Shown piece by piece: positions 16,354 through 26,173 of a stretch of DNA of 64,000 bases. Under the pieces are notes generated by a model that saw only the letters and a list, made by a program, of their open reading frames with translations, had not been told where the DNA came from and made no database searches. The stretch covers positions 496,001 through 560,000 of the forward strand of contig NZ_VRKW01000002.1 of NCBI RefSeq assembly GCF_009746715.1. Direction: 5' to 3'. The DNA is from Ketobacter sp. MCCC 1A13808 (lineage in GTDB: Bacteria; Pseudomonadota; Gammaproteobacteria; Pseudomonadales; Ketobacteraceae). The translations under genes and the position numbers were made by a program. How positions within the stretch are numbered: the first letter of the stretch is position 1; the number at the start of each line of letters is the position of its first letter.

Positions 16354-16380
16354 AGCAGCGTCACTGGGCGCTGCTTTTTT
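16354..16380 (+). terminator. Rho-independent terminator downstream of cynS and the cytochrome remnant
   Basis: AGCAGCG, an 8-base loop and CGCTGCT form a 7-pair stem followed by TTTTT. It follows the cytochrome remnant, whose terminator it may once have been, and now ends transcription from cynS before the convergent glycosyltransferase. Confidence 0.8.
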
Positions 16381-16407
16381 ACCTGCCCTTCGCGCTTTGG
16401 TCTGTGG

Positions 16408-17430
16408 TCATTGCGGCCGAGCAAGTACTTGCCGATAAAAATCCAACGCCGACTGAGCCATTCCGTGCAACGTCAAGCTAGCCTCGGCCCGCCGGAAAAT
16501 CGGCTCAAATTCCTGATGCATTTGTTGCGGATTGTTAAGCGCCTGCTCAACCAAGCCATGCAACCCTGACGCATCGTTGGTTTCACATAAATACGCCGAT
16601 GGCAGCCAATCACTGCACATACCCACTCGCGTGGACAGCACCGGAACGCCAATCAATAACGCCTCGACCAGAGTGTAGGGCCCGCCTTCATTACGGGACG
16701 AGATCACTAAAAAATCGCTTCCATGCAGGTAGCGCAATGCCAGCTCGCGGTGCCCCGCCAGGATCACCCGCGCTTGCATCCGCTGTTGCTCCAGCTTCGT
16801 TTGCAACGCGGCTTGCCGCTCCCCGTCACCCAGAATCACCAGGCTGGCATCAATACCCTGCCAGGCATCGAGTAAGACATCAAAACCTTTGGCGTCCACC
16901 AGCCGCCCCATCGCCAAAAATATTGGCAGCTCCGGATCAAGTCCGAACTCTTCGACCAAGGCTGGCCGCAGCACCGGTGTATAAGAGGGCAAATCCATAC
17001 CGTTGGGAATGATTTTTAGGGTGGCCGGATTCAGGGATTGCGCGATTTCATGGTTAATCGCGATGACGCCGTCCATCTGCCCATAACCGCCCAGGCGACG
17101 GCGACGGTTATGTAAAGTGGCCACGGTCCTGGCCGCCACCCAATGGCGTATTTTTGCAAGTAAATCGGTGGCCTTAACCGCGTGGGCATGCACAAGATCG
17201 GGCTTGATCCGACGCAGCGTCCTGACCAGCTCAAACAACAAAAAAGGGTTGCGACGGCTGCGGGTCAAATCAATCGCATGGAATTGTACTGCAGGCACCA
17301 CCCGGTCCCGATACTTGGCATGCGCCACCAAATGCAAATCCACTTTTTCGGATAGCGCATTGGCCAGCTCCATAACGTGCTTTTCCAAGCCCCCTTCTTC
17401 GTCTCCCGCCAGCAACATACAGACTTTCAT
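16408..17430 (-). CDS. GT4-family glycosyltransferase
   Basis: A 340-residue GT-B-fold glycosyltransferase of family 4. The N-terminal domain opens 'MKVCMLLAGDEEGGLEKHV' (glycine-rich acceptor loop) and has 'PDLVHAHAVKATDLLAKI'. The C-terminal donor domain has 'IPNGMDLPSY', 'PIFLAMGRLVDAKGFDVL', 'SLVILGDGERQAAL' and the E-x7-E motif in 'SSRNEGGPYTLVEALLIG'. It transfers a sugar from a nucleotide donor, likely to a cell-surface glycan; sugar and acceptor are unknown. AAGGATG lies 7 bases before the ATG. It is monocistronic and away from the main glycan locus at 35-46 kb. Confidence 0.88.
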   Translation of the reverse strand: MKVCMLLAGDEEGGLEKHVMELANALSEKVDLHLVAHAKYRDRVVPAVQFHAIDLTRSRRNPFLLFELVRTLRRIKPDLVHAHAVKATDLLAKIRHWVAARTVATLHNRRRRLGGYGQMDGVIAINHEIAQSLNPATLKIIPNGMDLPSYTPVLRPALVEEFGLDPELPIFLAMGRLVDAKGFDVLLDAWQGIDASLVILGDGERQAALQTKLEQQRMQARVILAGHRELALRYLHGSDFLVISSRNEGGPYTLVEALLIGVPVLSTRVGMCSDWLPSAYLCETNDASGLHGLVEQALNNPQQMHQEFEPIFRRAEASLTLHGMAQSALDFYRQVLARPQ

Positions 17431-17529
17431 TTATTCATCCTTGCCAACCCATTTGTGAAAGCGTGCGACTATAGCATACCCGATCCGGGCGGGGTCGGAT
17501 TTGGCGTGGTATCCGGTACGGATCGAGCC

Positions 17530-18291
17530 TCAATCGCTCACTGAAAACGGCGTAAAATCAGTATCCGTATCGTAGAAGTCCTCTCCCTCTTTTTTCTTTA
17601 ACCAATTCACCACCAGATAGGTGACCGGAGTCATAATCACTTCAATTGCAATTTTACATACACCATTAAACAGAATGACATACAACAACGTTGTGTTCTC
17701 CCAAATGCCATAAAAAGCGATAGGATAAAAAATCAAACTATCAATACTCTGTCCACACAGGGTTGAACCGATGGTGCGCATCCACAGATGCTTGCCGTTG
17801 GTCAGCAATTTCATCCTGGCCATGACATACGCGTTAACAAAATCACCCACCCAGAAGGCAACAATAGAGCCAACAACAATCCGCCAGGTATTGCCGAACA
17901 CCGTTTCCAGTGACGACTGCAATGCGATATTAAAGGGCTCGGAACCGGACACGGGTAAGCCGATAATAACCGCGCTCATGAGGGCGGCAAAGATGATGGC
18001 AAAAAATCCCGCCCAGATCACTTTGCGGGCCCGGGCATAGCCATAGACCTCGGTTAACACGTCCCCGAAAATATAACTGATCGGAAAAAATATATTACCC
18101 GCCCCAAAGACAAAGACGCCACCGACCACCGGCAACCAGCTGAAATCGATTTCACTGACTTTCGCCGGCCCAATCAGATTGGAACACAGCAGAACGGTGA
18201 CAAAGCCCGCCATCAGGTAATCGTAATACCGGTAATGGCGGTGACGGTTATGTGGCTCGGCTTGAGTCTGGATTGCTTGCGACGGCTCCAC
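17530..18291 (-). CDS. yhhQ: VUT/YhhQ-family queuosine precursor transporter
   Basis: A 253-residue inner-membrane protein of the COG1738 (VUT) family, whose member YhhQ imports the queuosine precursors preQ0/preQ1. About six hydrophobic segments are seen; family signs are 'FGAGNIFFPISYIFGDVLTE' followed by 'VYGYARARKVIWAG', then 'FWVGDFVNAYVMARMK' and 'LCGQSIDSLIFYPIAFYG'. Start is GTG at 18291 with GGAG 6 bases before it. No preQ1 riboswitch could be recognised in the 215-base gap upstream. It is transcribed alone, divergent from the carboxylase gene. Confidence 0.88.
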   Translation of the reverse strand: MEPSQAIQTQAEPHNRHRHYRYYDYLMAGFVTVLLCSNLIGPAKVSEIDFSWLPVVGGVFVFGAGNIFFPISYIFGDVLTEVYGYARARKVIWAGFFAIIFAALMSAVIIGLPVSGSEPFNIALQSSLETVFGNTWRIVVGSIVAFWVGDFVNAYVMARMKLLTNGKHLWMRTIGSTLCGQSIDSLIFYPIAFYGIWENTTLLYVILFNGVCKIAIEVIMTPVTYLVVNWLKKKEGEDFYDTDTDFTPFSVSD

Positions 18292-18506
18292 TGCAGCTCC
18301 TTTTTGCCGGAAAAGAAAGCAAATACTTCGTTAATGGCGGCCCGAGATAAACACGCGATTCCAGACCTGCGTTAAACACTTTGTGGAAAAGCATACGTAA
18401 TTAGCACAGCGAAACCCAGTTTTTTAATCGGCGTAAAGGATTTTTCAACTTCCGGGGTTTCGTGGTAAAACCAAGGCCGAATTTTTTGCTTTAAGGTCTG
18501 CCCCAG

Positions 18507-21500
18507 ATGCCCATTCAACCTATTGAATATCCAAGCAATACGGGAAGTGCCCCGTTTCGGAAACTGCTAATTGCCAATCGCGGGGAGATCGCCGTTCGGA
18601 TTGCCCGCACGGCGGGTGATATGGGGATCGAAACCGTAGCGATCTACAGTGAAGATGATGTAACCAGTGGTCACCTGGATGCCGCGAGTGAAACGCAGTC
18701 GCTGCAAGGCACGGGCATCGCTGCCTATCTGGACGGGGAACAGATCATCGCCGCAGCGAAATCGTTAAACTGCGACGCCATTCATCCGGGCTACGGATTC
18801 TTGAGCGAGGATCGTGAATTTGCTCAGCGCTGCATAGAGGAAGGACTTGTGTTTATCGGGCCGGACCCGGCCCTTATCGCCCTGTTCGGCGACAAAACCC
18901 GCGCCAGGGAGTTGGCCCTTAGCTGTGGCGTTAAAGTCAGTGCCGGCACATCAGGTGGAACCACACTGGAGCAGGCCGAATCGTTCTTTTTATCACTCGG
19001 CTCCGGGTCCGCCATGATGATCAAAGCGGTGGCCGGCGGAGGCGGCAAAGGGATGCGGGTGGTGCGCAATATAAACGAACTGCAAAGCGCTTTTCATCGC
19101 TGCCAATCGGAAGCGCTGCGCGCATTCGGGAATGCCGAGCTGTATGTCGAACAACTGATTCAGCGCGCCCGGCATATAGAGGTGCAAATCATCGGGGACG
19201 GGACACAGGTCAGTCATCTTTGGGAGCGGGAATGTACTCTTCAGCGGCAACACCAGAAGCTGGTGGAATTCGCGCCCAGCACCAGCCTAAACCACCAGCA
19301 GCGGCAGTGCGTATTGGATGCGGCTACCCATATGGCCAAAAACTGCCATTACCGTAATCTGGGCACCTTCGAATTTCTGTTGGATCTGGACAAAAGCGGC
19401 CAGGAAGATGACCTCGTTTTTCTGGAAGCCAATCCCCGTCTTCAGGTCGAGCACACCGTGACTGAAGAAGTGCTCGGACTTGATCTGGTGCAGATACAGA
19501 TTGAACTGGCTGCAGGACGCACCCTAACGAGTTTATCGCTGACCCAGGCAGATATCCCGTTACCCAGGGGCCATGCCGCACAACTTCGCATCAATATGGA
19601 GACGCTGGACAAAACCGGCAAGCCGGTTCCGGCTGCGGGATTGATCACCTCGTTTACTGCACCCCATGGCCCGGGCGTCCGCGTCGACACTTTTGCCTAT
19701 CCGGGCTATCAAACCACCACACGATACGATTCATTGCTGGCAAAGCTCATTGTCAGCTCACCTTCACCCCACTTCAAATCACTGCTGATCCGCGCTCGTC
19801 GTGCAGCCCAGGAATTCGATATTCAAGGCGTTGCAACCAATCTGGCTTTTTTGCGTAAGCTGCTGGATCATCGCTCTGTAATAGAAAACGATGTCACCAC
19901 TTTGTTTGTCGAAGAGCGCATACAGGAGCTACAGGTCACAACGGAATCGATCGACCCGATTGCAAATCTACCCAATATTGACCGTGATTCAACCCTGATC
20001 ACCTCGCCCCTGCACGGCGTGATCAGCGCACTGACGATTGCGGCCGGAGATGCTGTCCAGCGTGGATTCGAAGTGGCCCTGATTGAAGCCATGAAACTGG
20101 AGCACGCGGTGACGGCGTCACACCCTGGAACGGTATCCGAAGTGCTGGTGAGTCCCGGTGAGTCTGTGGCTCAGGGTCAGGCTATCGCCCTTATCAAGAA
20201 ATCCAGTGCCCAGGATACTCAAAGTGAAGACACCAATAACATTGACCTGCATGCCGTTCGCGAAGACCTGCAGCAACTTCGCCAGCGGATTGAAATCACC
20301 TTGGATCAGCAACGTCCCCAAGCAGTCGAACGCCGCCGCCAGCGCGGTCAGCGCACGGCCCGTGAAAACCTGACGGATTTGTGCGACCACGACAGTTTCA
20401 CTGAATACGGCCAGCTGGCCGTTGCCTATTTGCACGCCCGAAAAAGTGATGAAGAGTTACGAACACAAACCCCTGCCGACGGTTTTGTGATGGGCATAGC
20501 CACCGTCAACGCAGACCAGTTCGGTGCAGAAACGGCCCGCGTCGCGGTGGGCAGTTATGACGCCACGGTGATGGCGGGCACTCAGGGACATAAAAATCAC
20601 CAGAAAACCGACCGCCTGTTTGATCTGGCGAAGGACCACAAAATACCGCTGATTCTTTTCGCTGAAGGGGGCGGTGGTCGCCCGCGGGAAGACCCCGTCA
20701 CCATTGCCGCGCTGGAAAATCAAAATTTTTATAAGCTGGCGGATCTGAGTGGCAAAGTGCCTGTTATCGGCATCGTATCAGGACGGTGTTTTGCCGGCAA
20801 CGCGGCGTTGCTGGGTATGACCGATGTCATTATCGCCACCGAAAACAGCAATATCGGAATGGCCGGCCCCGCATTGATAGAAGCAGGTGGACTCGGCTCT
20901 TTTTCGCCGGAAGAGGTCGGCCCCATCGACGTACAACACGAAAACGGCGTGGTGGATATCCGGGTCAGCAATGAGCAGGAAGCGGTCTCCAAAGCCAGGC
21001 AATACCTGTCCTATTTTCAAGGCAACGTAGCCGACTGGACGGCCGCCGATCCGTTGCACCTGCGCCATGTGATCCCGGAAAACCGGCTGCGCGCCTATGA
21101 CGTGCGTAACGTCGTTCAACTGCTGGCGGACGTCGATTCCGTCCTCGAATTACGCAGTGCCTATGGCCAGGCTTACGTCATTGCCTTGGTCCGCGTCGAG
21201 GGGAAACCTATGGGCCTGATTGCCAACAACCCGACGTTTAATTCCGGTGCCATCGATTCCGATAGCGCCGACAAAGCCGCTCGCTTTATGCGTTTGTGTG
21301 ACGCCCATGGCTTACCGATACTCACACTGATTGACACCCCCGGTATCATGGTCGGTCCGGCAGCCGAAAAAACGGCGTTGGTTCGTCATTCCGCGCGCTT
21401 ATTTCTGACCGCTGCGTCGCTACACGTTCCCTTGTTTGCCATCGTGCTACGCAAGGCCTACGGCTTGGGCGCCATGGCTGCAGCCGGCGGTCACTTCAAA

Positions 21501-21803
21501 GCGCCCTTTTTTACCGTTGCCTGGCCCACCGGTGAACTCGGCGGCATGGGGCTGGAAGGCGGGGTGCGCCTGGCATACAAAAAAGAAATGGACGCCATTG
21601 AGGATCCGGATCAACGACAAGCGTTTTTTGAGCAGCGCGTTGCCTCCCGCTACCGCAAAGGGAAAGCCACCCACATCGCCAGTTATTTTGAGTTGGATGC
21701 CGTGATTGACCCTGCCGATACCCGCCAATGGATTGTGCGTGGTCTGAATGCGACAACCGAGCGCTGCTACCGGGGAAGCGGACGGTTTATCGACAGCTGG
21801 TGA
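18507..21803 (+). CDS. Biotin-dependent acyl-CoA carboxylase fusion (biotin carboxylase + BCCP + carboxyltransferase)
   Basis: A 1098-residue three-in-one enzyme. Residues about 17-465 are a biotin carboxylase with ATP-grasp ('KLLIANRGEIAVRIARTA', 'KAVAGGGGKGMRVV', 'FLEANPRLQVEHTVTEE'). Residues about 495-565 are the biotin carrier, biotinyl Lys530 in 'EAMKLEH'. Residues about 580-1098 are a carboxyltransferase with N- and C-halves ('GRCFAGNAALLGMTDVIIAT', 'NNPTFNSGAIDSDSADKAAR', 'LRKAYGLGAMAAAGGHF'). It carboxylates an acyl-CoA; acetyl-, propionyl- or longer-chain substrate cannot be told. The single-chain order BC-BCCP-CT is less common than separate acc genes. ATG 18507 is chosen. It is monocistronic; a weak CACACC/GGTGTG hairpin at 21946-21966 may end it. 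Confidence 0.88.
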   Translation: MPIQPIEYPSNTGSAPFRKLLIANRGEIAVRIARTAGDMGIETVAIYSEDDVTSGHLDAASETQSLQGTGIAAYLDGEQIIAAAKSLNCDAIHPGYGFLSEDREFAQRCIEEGLVFIGPDPALIALFGDKTRARELALSCGVKVSAGTSGGTTLEQAESFFLSLGSGSAMMIKAVAGGGGKGMRVVRNINELQSAFHRCQSEALRAFGNAELYVEQLIQRARHIEVQIIGDGTQVSHLWERECTLQRQHQKLVEFAPSTSLNHQQRQCVLDAATHMAKNCHYRNLGTFEFLLDLDKSGQEDDLVFLEANPRLQVEHTVTEEVLGLDLVQIQIELAAGRTLTSLSLTQADIPLPRGHAAQLRINMETLDKTGKPVPAAGLITSFTAPHGPGVRVDTFAYPGYQTTTRYDSLLAKLIVSSPSPHFKSLLIRARRAAQEFDIQGVATNLAFLRKLLDHRSVIENDVTTLFVEERIQELQVTTESIDPIANLPNIDRDSTLITSPLHGVISALTIAAGDAVQRGFEVALIEAMKLEHAVTASHPGTVSEVLVSPGESVAQGQAIALIKKSSAQDTQSEDTNNIDLHAVREDLQQLRQRIEITLDQQRPQAVERRRQRGQRTARENLTDLCDHDSFTEYGQLAVAYLHARKSDEELRTQTPADGFVMGIATVNADQFGAETARVAVGSYDATVMAGTQGHKNHQKTDRLFDLAKDHKIPLILFAEGGGGRPREDPVTIAALENQNFYKLADLSGKVPVIGIVSGRCFAGNAALLGMTDVIIATENSNIGMAGPALIEAGGLGSFSPEEVGPIDVQHENGVVDIRVSNEQEAVSKARQYLSYFQGNVADWTAADPLHLRHVIPENRLRAYDVRNVVQLLADVDSVLELRSAYGQAYVIALVRVEGKPMGLIANNPTFNSGAIDSDSADKAARFMRLCDAHGLPILTLIDTPGIMVGPAAEKTALVRHSARLFLTAASLHVPLFAIVLRKAYGLGAMAAAGGHFKAPFFTVAWPTGELGGMGLEGGVRLAYKKEMDAIEDPDQRQAFFEQRVASRYRKGKATHIASYFELDAVIDPADTRQWIVRGLNATTERCYRGSGRFIDSW

Positions 21804-21894
21804 GGGGACATACTCGCTCTAAACAAACTCGATTAGGTAACCGTTGGTATCGAATTGGCTATGACCTGTTAGTTCGCTCTCGGACAACAAATTA

Positions 21895-21932
21895 ACAGCT
21901 AAACTTACACCTACAGCTAGAACTAACAGCTA
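21895..21932 (+). repeat. Three short ACAGCTA direct repeats
   Basis: ACAGCTA occurs at 21895, 21913 and 21926 in the 197-base gap between the carboxylase and 7TMR-DISM genes. Spacing is uneven (18 and 13 bases). It could be an operator cluster or chance in an AT-rich gap. Confidence 0.3.
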
Positions 21933-22000
21933 AAAACAAAACCGCCACACCGACCTTCGTGGTGTGTAAATGTCGCCACTTTAAGTAGCAGGTTTATTTG

Positions 22001-23842
22001 GTGCGTCTCTGTAGGTCTCTGACAAGGCAATTTTTCGCCCGCGTGGGCGCCATCTTACTGGTGCTGACCTGCTGTGCTGCGGCCAATGCTGTGCAACTGG
22101 ACAACCAATTCACCCAACAGGCTATCGGCACTGAAATACGTTACTTAATGGACGCGGACGACAGCCTGACCATTCACTCCCTGCTCTCCCAGGCGCAACC
22201 CTGGGAACAGAACGACTCGCATATTTTCAATAAAGGTTATAACAACCAAAGCTGGTGGCTGAATTTCGGCATATCAAACCAATCTGACTTGGAGCAATGG
22301 ATCCTGGAACTGGGTTACCCGGTGCTGGACAACATCGATTTGTATTTGGTACAGAACGGCTCGATACTGCACGAATACCATCTGGGTGATAAATTACCTT
22401 TTGTGGAGCGGCCTATACAGCATCGTTATTTTATTGTGCCCATCACGGTAACCGCTGGATCAGAATCGGAGGTCTACATTCGGTTGCGTTCAACCAGCTC
22501 GGTACAATTACCACTGACGATCTGGGATGAAAAATCGTTTAATCAATATGACATCCAGCGAAACGTCACCCAGGGTGCCTACTACGGTGCATTAGCCATT
22601 ATCGGCATCTACAACTTCCTGCTTTTCTTGGTACTGCGGGATCGCAGCTATATTTATTACGTCGGCTATGTAATCGGAATGTGGCTATTTTCTGCCAGCC
22701 TTGAAGGCTGGGCATTTCAATATATTTGGCCTGACGCCACACAGTGGAATGATCGCGCTATTACGGTGTTCTTAGCAGGCACTGTCGTGCTTGGTCTACT
22801 TTTCACATCCCGTTTTCTGGGTATTTACCAAATGCCGAAGCCGATGCCGCTGATTCAGAATGGCTGCACGGTAGCCACACTGCTGGCTTTTCTGGTCGCC
22901 ATTTTCGCGCCTTACAATATTTCCATTCGTGTAGTCATCTCAGTGTCCGTATTAATTAGTTTATGGGGGCTGACTCAAGGCATAAATGCCTGGTGCCGGG
23001 GTAACACCTCCGCACGTTACTACACCCTGGCCTGGATTTTATTGATCTTCGGTGGTGTTGTTTTAGCATTGAGTAAATTCGAAATATTGCCCCGCAATAT
23101 CATCACGTCTTACGCATTACAACTGGGCACGGTATTGGAAACTGTGCTGCTTTCCTTCGCCCTGGCCGAGCGTATCAACCACGAAAAAGGCATGCGGGCA
23201 GCAGCACAGCAGGCGGCACTCAACACCCAAATCAAAGCCAAATTAGAACTGGAAAACAAAGTTGCGGAGCGCACCCGGGAGCTGGAGGCAGCCAACCGAA
23301 GACTCACTGAAATCAGTGACACCGACCAGCTAACCGGTCTGCAGAACCGGCGCGCGTTGGATAAATATCTGGCGGCTGAACTGGGCCGCTCCACACGACG
23401 CGAACACTGTATTTGCGTGATACTAGTGGATGTCGATCATTTTAAATCAGTCAATGACACCTATGGACATCTAGCGGGTGATGATTGCCTGAAGGAAATT
23501 GCCGCTCGCATCGATAAAAACATCCATCGGCCCACTGATTTCGCTGCACGCTACGGCGGTGAAGAATTTTGTATTGTCCTCACAGAAACCGACGAGGAAG
23601 GAGCGGAAATCGTGGCCCAACGCATTCGCAGCAGCGTACAATCCACCGCCATTAACACCCGGGAGGGCGTAATAAACTTAACATTGAGCGCCGGTGCGTT
23701 TGTGGCCTTGCCCACAGCGGATACCGAAGCAGAACACTTTTTATCAATGGCAGACAAAGCACTTTACCAATCGAAAGCAAGCGGACGCAACCGCGTTACT
23801 TTGCTAACCCAACAGTCCAAAGGGCTCTATCTGGCTGGGTAA
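22001..23842 (+). CDS. 7TMR-DISM membrane diguanylate cyclase
   Basis: A protein of about 613 residues. An N-terminal signal peptide ('VGAILLVLTCCAAANAV') leads to a periplasmic 7TMR-DISMED2-type beta domain (about 40-180, with 'NKGYNNQSWWLNFGISN'). Seven membrane helices follow (about 195-390, from 'YYGALAIIGIYNFLLFLVL'), then a coiled coil ('ENKVAERTRELEAANRRL') and a GGDEF domain with 'VDVDHFKSVNDTYGHLAGD' and active site 'ARYGGEEFCIVL'. RPTD, five residues before GGEEF, is the RxxD inhibition site. It should make cyclic di-GMP in response to a periplasmic ligand, perhaps a carbohydrate. The start is GTG 22001 or TTG 21998; AGG at 21990-21992 favours GTG. It converges with rnr. Confidence 0.9.
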   Translation: MRLCRSLTRQFFARVGAILLVLTCCAAANAVQLDNQFTQQAIGTEIRYLMDADDSLTIHSLLSQAQPWEQNDSHIFNKGYNNQSWWLNFGISNQSDLEQWILELGYPVLDNIDLYLVQNGSILHEYHLGDKLPFVERPIQHRYFIVPITVTAGSESEVYIRLRSTSSVQLPLTIWDEKSFNQYDIQRNVTQGAYYGALAIIGIYNFLLFLVLRDRSYIYYVGYVIGMWLFSASLEGWAFQYIWPDATQWNDRAITVFLAGTVVLGLLFTSRFLGIYQMPKPMPLIQNGCTVATLLAFLVAIFAPYNISIRVVISVSVLISLWGLTQGINAWCRGNTSARYYTLAWILLIFGGVVLALSKFEILPRNIITSYALQLGTVLETVLLSFALAERINHEKGMRAAAQQAALNTQIKAKLELENKVAERTRELEAANRRLTEISDTDQLTGLQNRRALDKYLAAELGRSTRREHCICVILVDVDHFKSVNDTYGHLAGDDCLKEIAARIDKNIHRPTDFAARYGGEEFCIVLTETDEEGAEIVAQRIRSSVQSTAINTREGVINLTLSAGAFVALPTADTEAEHFLSMADKALYQSKASGRNRVTLLTQQSKGLYLAG

Positions 23843-23863
23843 TAGCGCCTTTATTGTGGCAGG

Positions 23864-26173
23864 TTATTTGATTGCTCCTCTTTTATTAGTCCCACCGGCA
23901 CTGCTTTTTGCCAAAGCAAAACCGATTTTCTTCTGATCCATATCAACCTGAGCCACTTCAACCTGAATTCTATCCCCCAACGCATACCCTTTCTGACTAC
24001 GCTCGCCCTTTAGCTCTTGTCTGCTTTCGTCAAAGTGGTAGAAATCGTTATTGAGATCACTGATGTGCAGCAACCCTTCTATTTTTGTATCGCTCAATTC
24101 TATGAATAGCCCGAAATGAGTAACAGACGTAATAATGCCCGCAAAGGGTTCACCAATAGCATCTTGCATATAACTGCATTTCAACCACGCCTCTACCTCC
24201 CAGCTGGCCTTATCGGCACGACGAGACAGTTGCGAGCAATGCTCGCCCAGCTCCGCCATTTGTTTTTTATCGTAGGGATAACTTATTCTCGCCGGTATCG
24301 GCTTGGCACCGTCAAAACGCATTACCGGCTGTTTGCTTTTCTTTCCGAAGGTCTTCAACAACTGACGCACAGCACTGCTTTTGGTTCTGCGTATCACCGA
24401 GCGAATGGCTCTGTGAATGATCAAATCTGGATAGCGACGAATGGGAGAGGTAAAATGCGCATAGCCCGAATAAGCCAGACCGAAATGGCCTGCATTTTCG
24501 TGACTGTAAACCGCCTGACTGAGTGAGCGCAGCAGCATCGACTGTATCGCATCCGCATCGCTTCGACCTGTGACTAAGGAAAGCAACTGATCGTAATCCT
24601 TAGGCGAAGGCGTATCCCCACCGCCCAGCTTTAAACCCTTTTCTGCCAGATAACGTCGTAACGTAATCAGCTTTTTGGCTTGTGGGCCGTTATGATTGCG
24701 GTAAAGTGAAGGCAGCCGGGTCACTTGCAAAAATGCTGCGGTCGCCACATTGGCGCATAACATACATTCTTCAATAAGCTTATGGGCATCATTGCGTTCG
24801 ACTGGAACGATAGCGTCAACTTTGCGATTGTGGTTGAACTGAAAAGCACATTCCTGTGTTTCAAAATCAATAGCACCGCGCTCCGATCGGGCTTGTTGCA
24901 AATTTTTAAAAAGGCCATAGAGCGCCTGCAAGTGTGGTACAAGTGGCGAGTGCTGCTGCGACATGGCTCGCCCAAGTTTGCTTTCAGGTTGTGTAAGCAC
25001 TGCATTGACTTGCTGATAGGTCAAACGTGCATGTGAATGGATAACGGCCTCTGAAAAACAGTAGTCGATCATTTTGCCCTGCGGATTGAAGCGTATTTCA
25101 CACGCGAGCACCAGTCGATCCACCTTCGGATTCAGCGAGCATAACCCGTTGGACAAGCGCTCTGGCAACATGGGCACGACACGCCCCGGAAAGTATACCG
25201 AAGTACCTCGGTGATGGGCTTCCTTATCCAACGCGCTGCCGGGTTTCACATAGTGCGCCACATCGGCAATGGCAACCCACAAACACCAACCGCCTTGTTT
25301 TTGCGGTTCGCAATAGACAGCGTCATCAAAGTCTTTCGCGTCCTCACCATCAATGGTCACAAAAGGCAAATGCCGAAGGTCTGCTCGGGCTTGCTTGTCT
25401 GCTTCACACACGGTCTCGCTCAACGCATTCGCTTCGTTCAACGCCGCTGGCGGCCAGATATGCGGAATACCCACTTCACGCATAACGACCTCAATTTCCA
25501 TGCCCGATTGATCCGCATCACCAAGCACCTCAATCACATTGCCATAGGCGTTATATTGGCTGTCGGGATAGTCTGTGATTGCCACTACCACGTATTGGCC
25601 TGCTCTGGCACCGGCCAGTTGCGCGGGGTCAATATCGATCTCATGGGCGATGCGTTTATTCTGCGCGGTCACAAAATATTGGCCGGCATCACAATGCAAC
25701 TGCCCAACCAGGTTCACCGTATTGCGTTCTATAATGTTTACCAGGCTGGCCTGAGCCCGGCCCCGGCTGTCCTGACCACTGATCCGCACCTGGGCTCGAT
25801 CGCCATCAAAGAGTTTCAACATTTGATGCTCGCTAAGCCTTAAATCATCACCACCTTGGTCTTGTACAAAAAAGCCAAAACCGTCGGGATGTCCAATCAC
25901 CCGGCCGGTGATTAATTGGCTTTCCTGGACAATACGGAACCCTTTCTGGCGATCAAAATCAATCTGTCCATCACGTTCCATAGCTCGAAGCCGACGCCGC
26001 AGTGCCTCGATTTCGTTGGGATCGGACAACGACATTTTTTGGGCAAGCTGTTCGCGGAATTGGGGTTGCTTTGAAGCTTTCAGCAGGCCGAGAATAAAGT
26101 TCCGGTCAGGAATGGGATGGCTGTATTTTTGTTTATCAGTGGCGTTAATGGCCGATGTTGCAGGTGCAATCAT
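23864..26173 (-). CDS. rnr: Ribonuclease R (RNB/VacB-family 3'-5' exoribonuclease)
   Basis: A 769-residue RNase II-superfamily enzyme. Domains in order: an N-terminal helix-turn-helix ('LRRRLRAMERDGQIDFDRQ'), cold-shock domains ('GRVIGHPDGFGFFVQD'), the RNB catalytic domain (about 265-590) with acidic active site 'DGEDAKDFDDAVY' and 'HFTSPIRRYPDLIIHRAI', and a C-terminal S1 domain ('EPFAGIITSVTHFGLFIEL'). It degrades structured RNA. Unlike E. coli RNase R it lacks the long lysine-rich tail (the end is 'SAGGTNKRGAIK') and is not followed by rlmB, so a second rnr copy may exist elsewhere. The start ATG has AGAGAA upstream. It is monocistronic. Confidence 0.9.
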   Translation of the reverse strand: MIAPATSAINATDKQKYSHPIPDRNFILGLLKASKQPQFREQLAQKMSLSDPNEIEALRRRLRAMERDGQIDFDRQKGFRIVQESQLITGRVIGHPDGFGFFVQDQGGDDLRLSEHQMLKLFDGDRAQVRISGQDSRGRAQASLVNIIERNTVNLVGQLHCDAGQYFVTAQNKRIAHEIDIDPAQLAGARAGQYVVVAITDYPDSQYNAYGNVIEVLGDADQSGMEIEVVMREVGIPHIWPPAALNEANALSETVCEADKQARADLRHLPFVTIDGEDAKDFDDAVYCEPQKQGGWCLWVAIADVAHYVKPGSALDKEAHHRGTSVYFPGRVVPMLPERLSNGLCSLNPKVDRLVLACEIRFNPQGKMIDYCFSEAVIHSHARLTYQQVNAVLTQPESKLGRAMSQQHSPLVPHLQALYGLFKNLQQARSERGAIDFETQECAFQFNHNRKVDAIVPVERNDAHKLIEECMLCANVATAAFLQVTRLPSLYRNHNGPQAKKLITLRRYLAEKGLKLGGGDTPSPKDYDQLLSLVTGRSDADAIQSMLLRSLSQAVYSHENAGHFGLAYSGYAHFTSPIRRYPDLIIHRAIRSVIRRTKSSAVRQLLKTFGKKSKQPVMRFDGAKPIPARISYPYDKKQMAELGEHCSQLSRRADKASWEVEAWLKCSYMQDAIGEPFAGIITSVTHFGLFIELSDTKIEGLLHISDLNNDFYHFDESRQELKGERSQKGYALGDRIQVEVAQVDMDQKKIGFALAKSSAGGTNKRGAIK

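Noticed and set aside
16204-16569. Open frame of 121 residues on the plus strand
   Set aside because: Its first part is the cytochrome remnant and the rest runs antisense through the terminator and the glycosyltransferase; it is not an intact gene.
18292-18506. preQ1 riboswitch upstream of the YhhQ-type transporter
   Set aside because: No H-type pseudoknot pattern near the start could be recognised.
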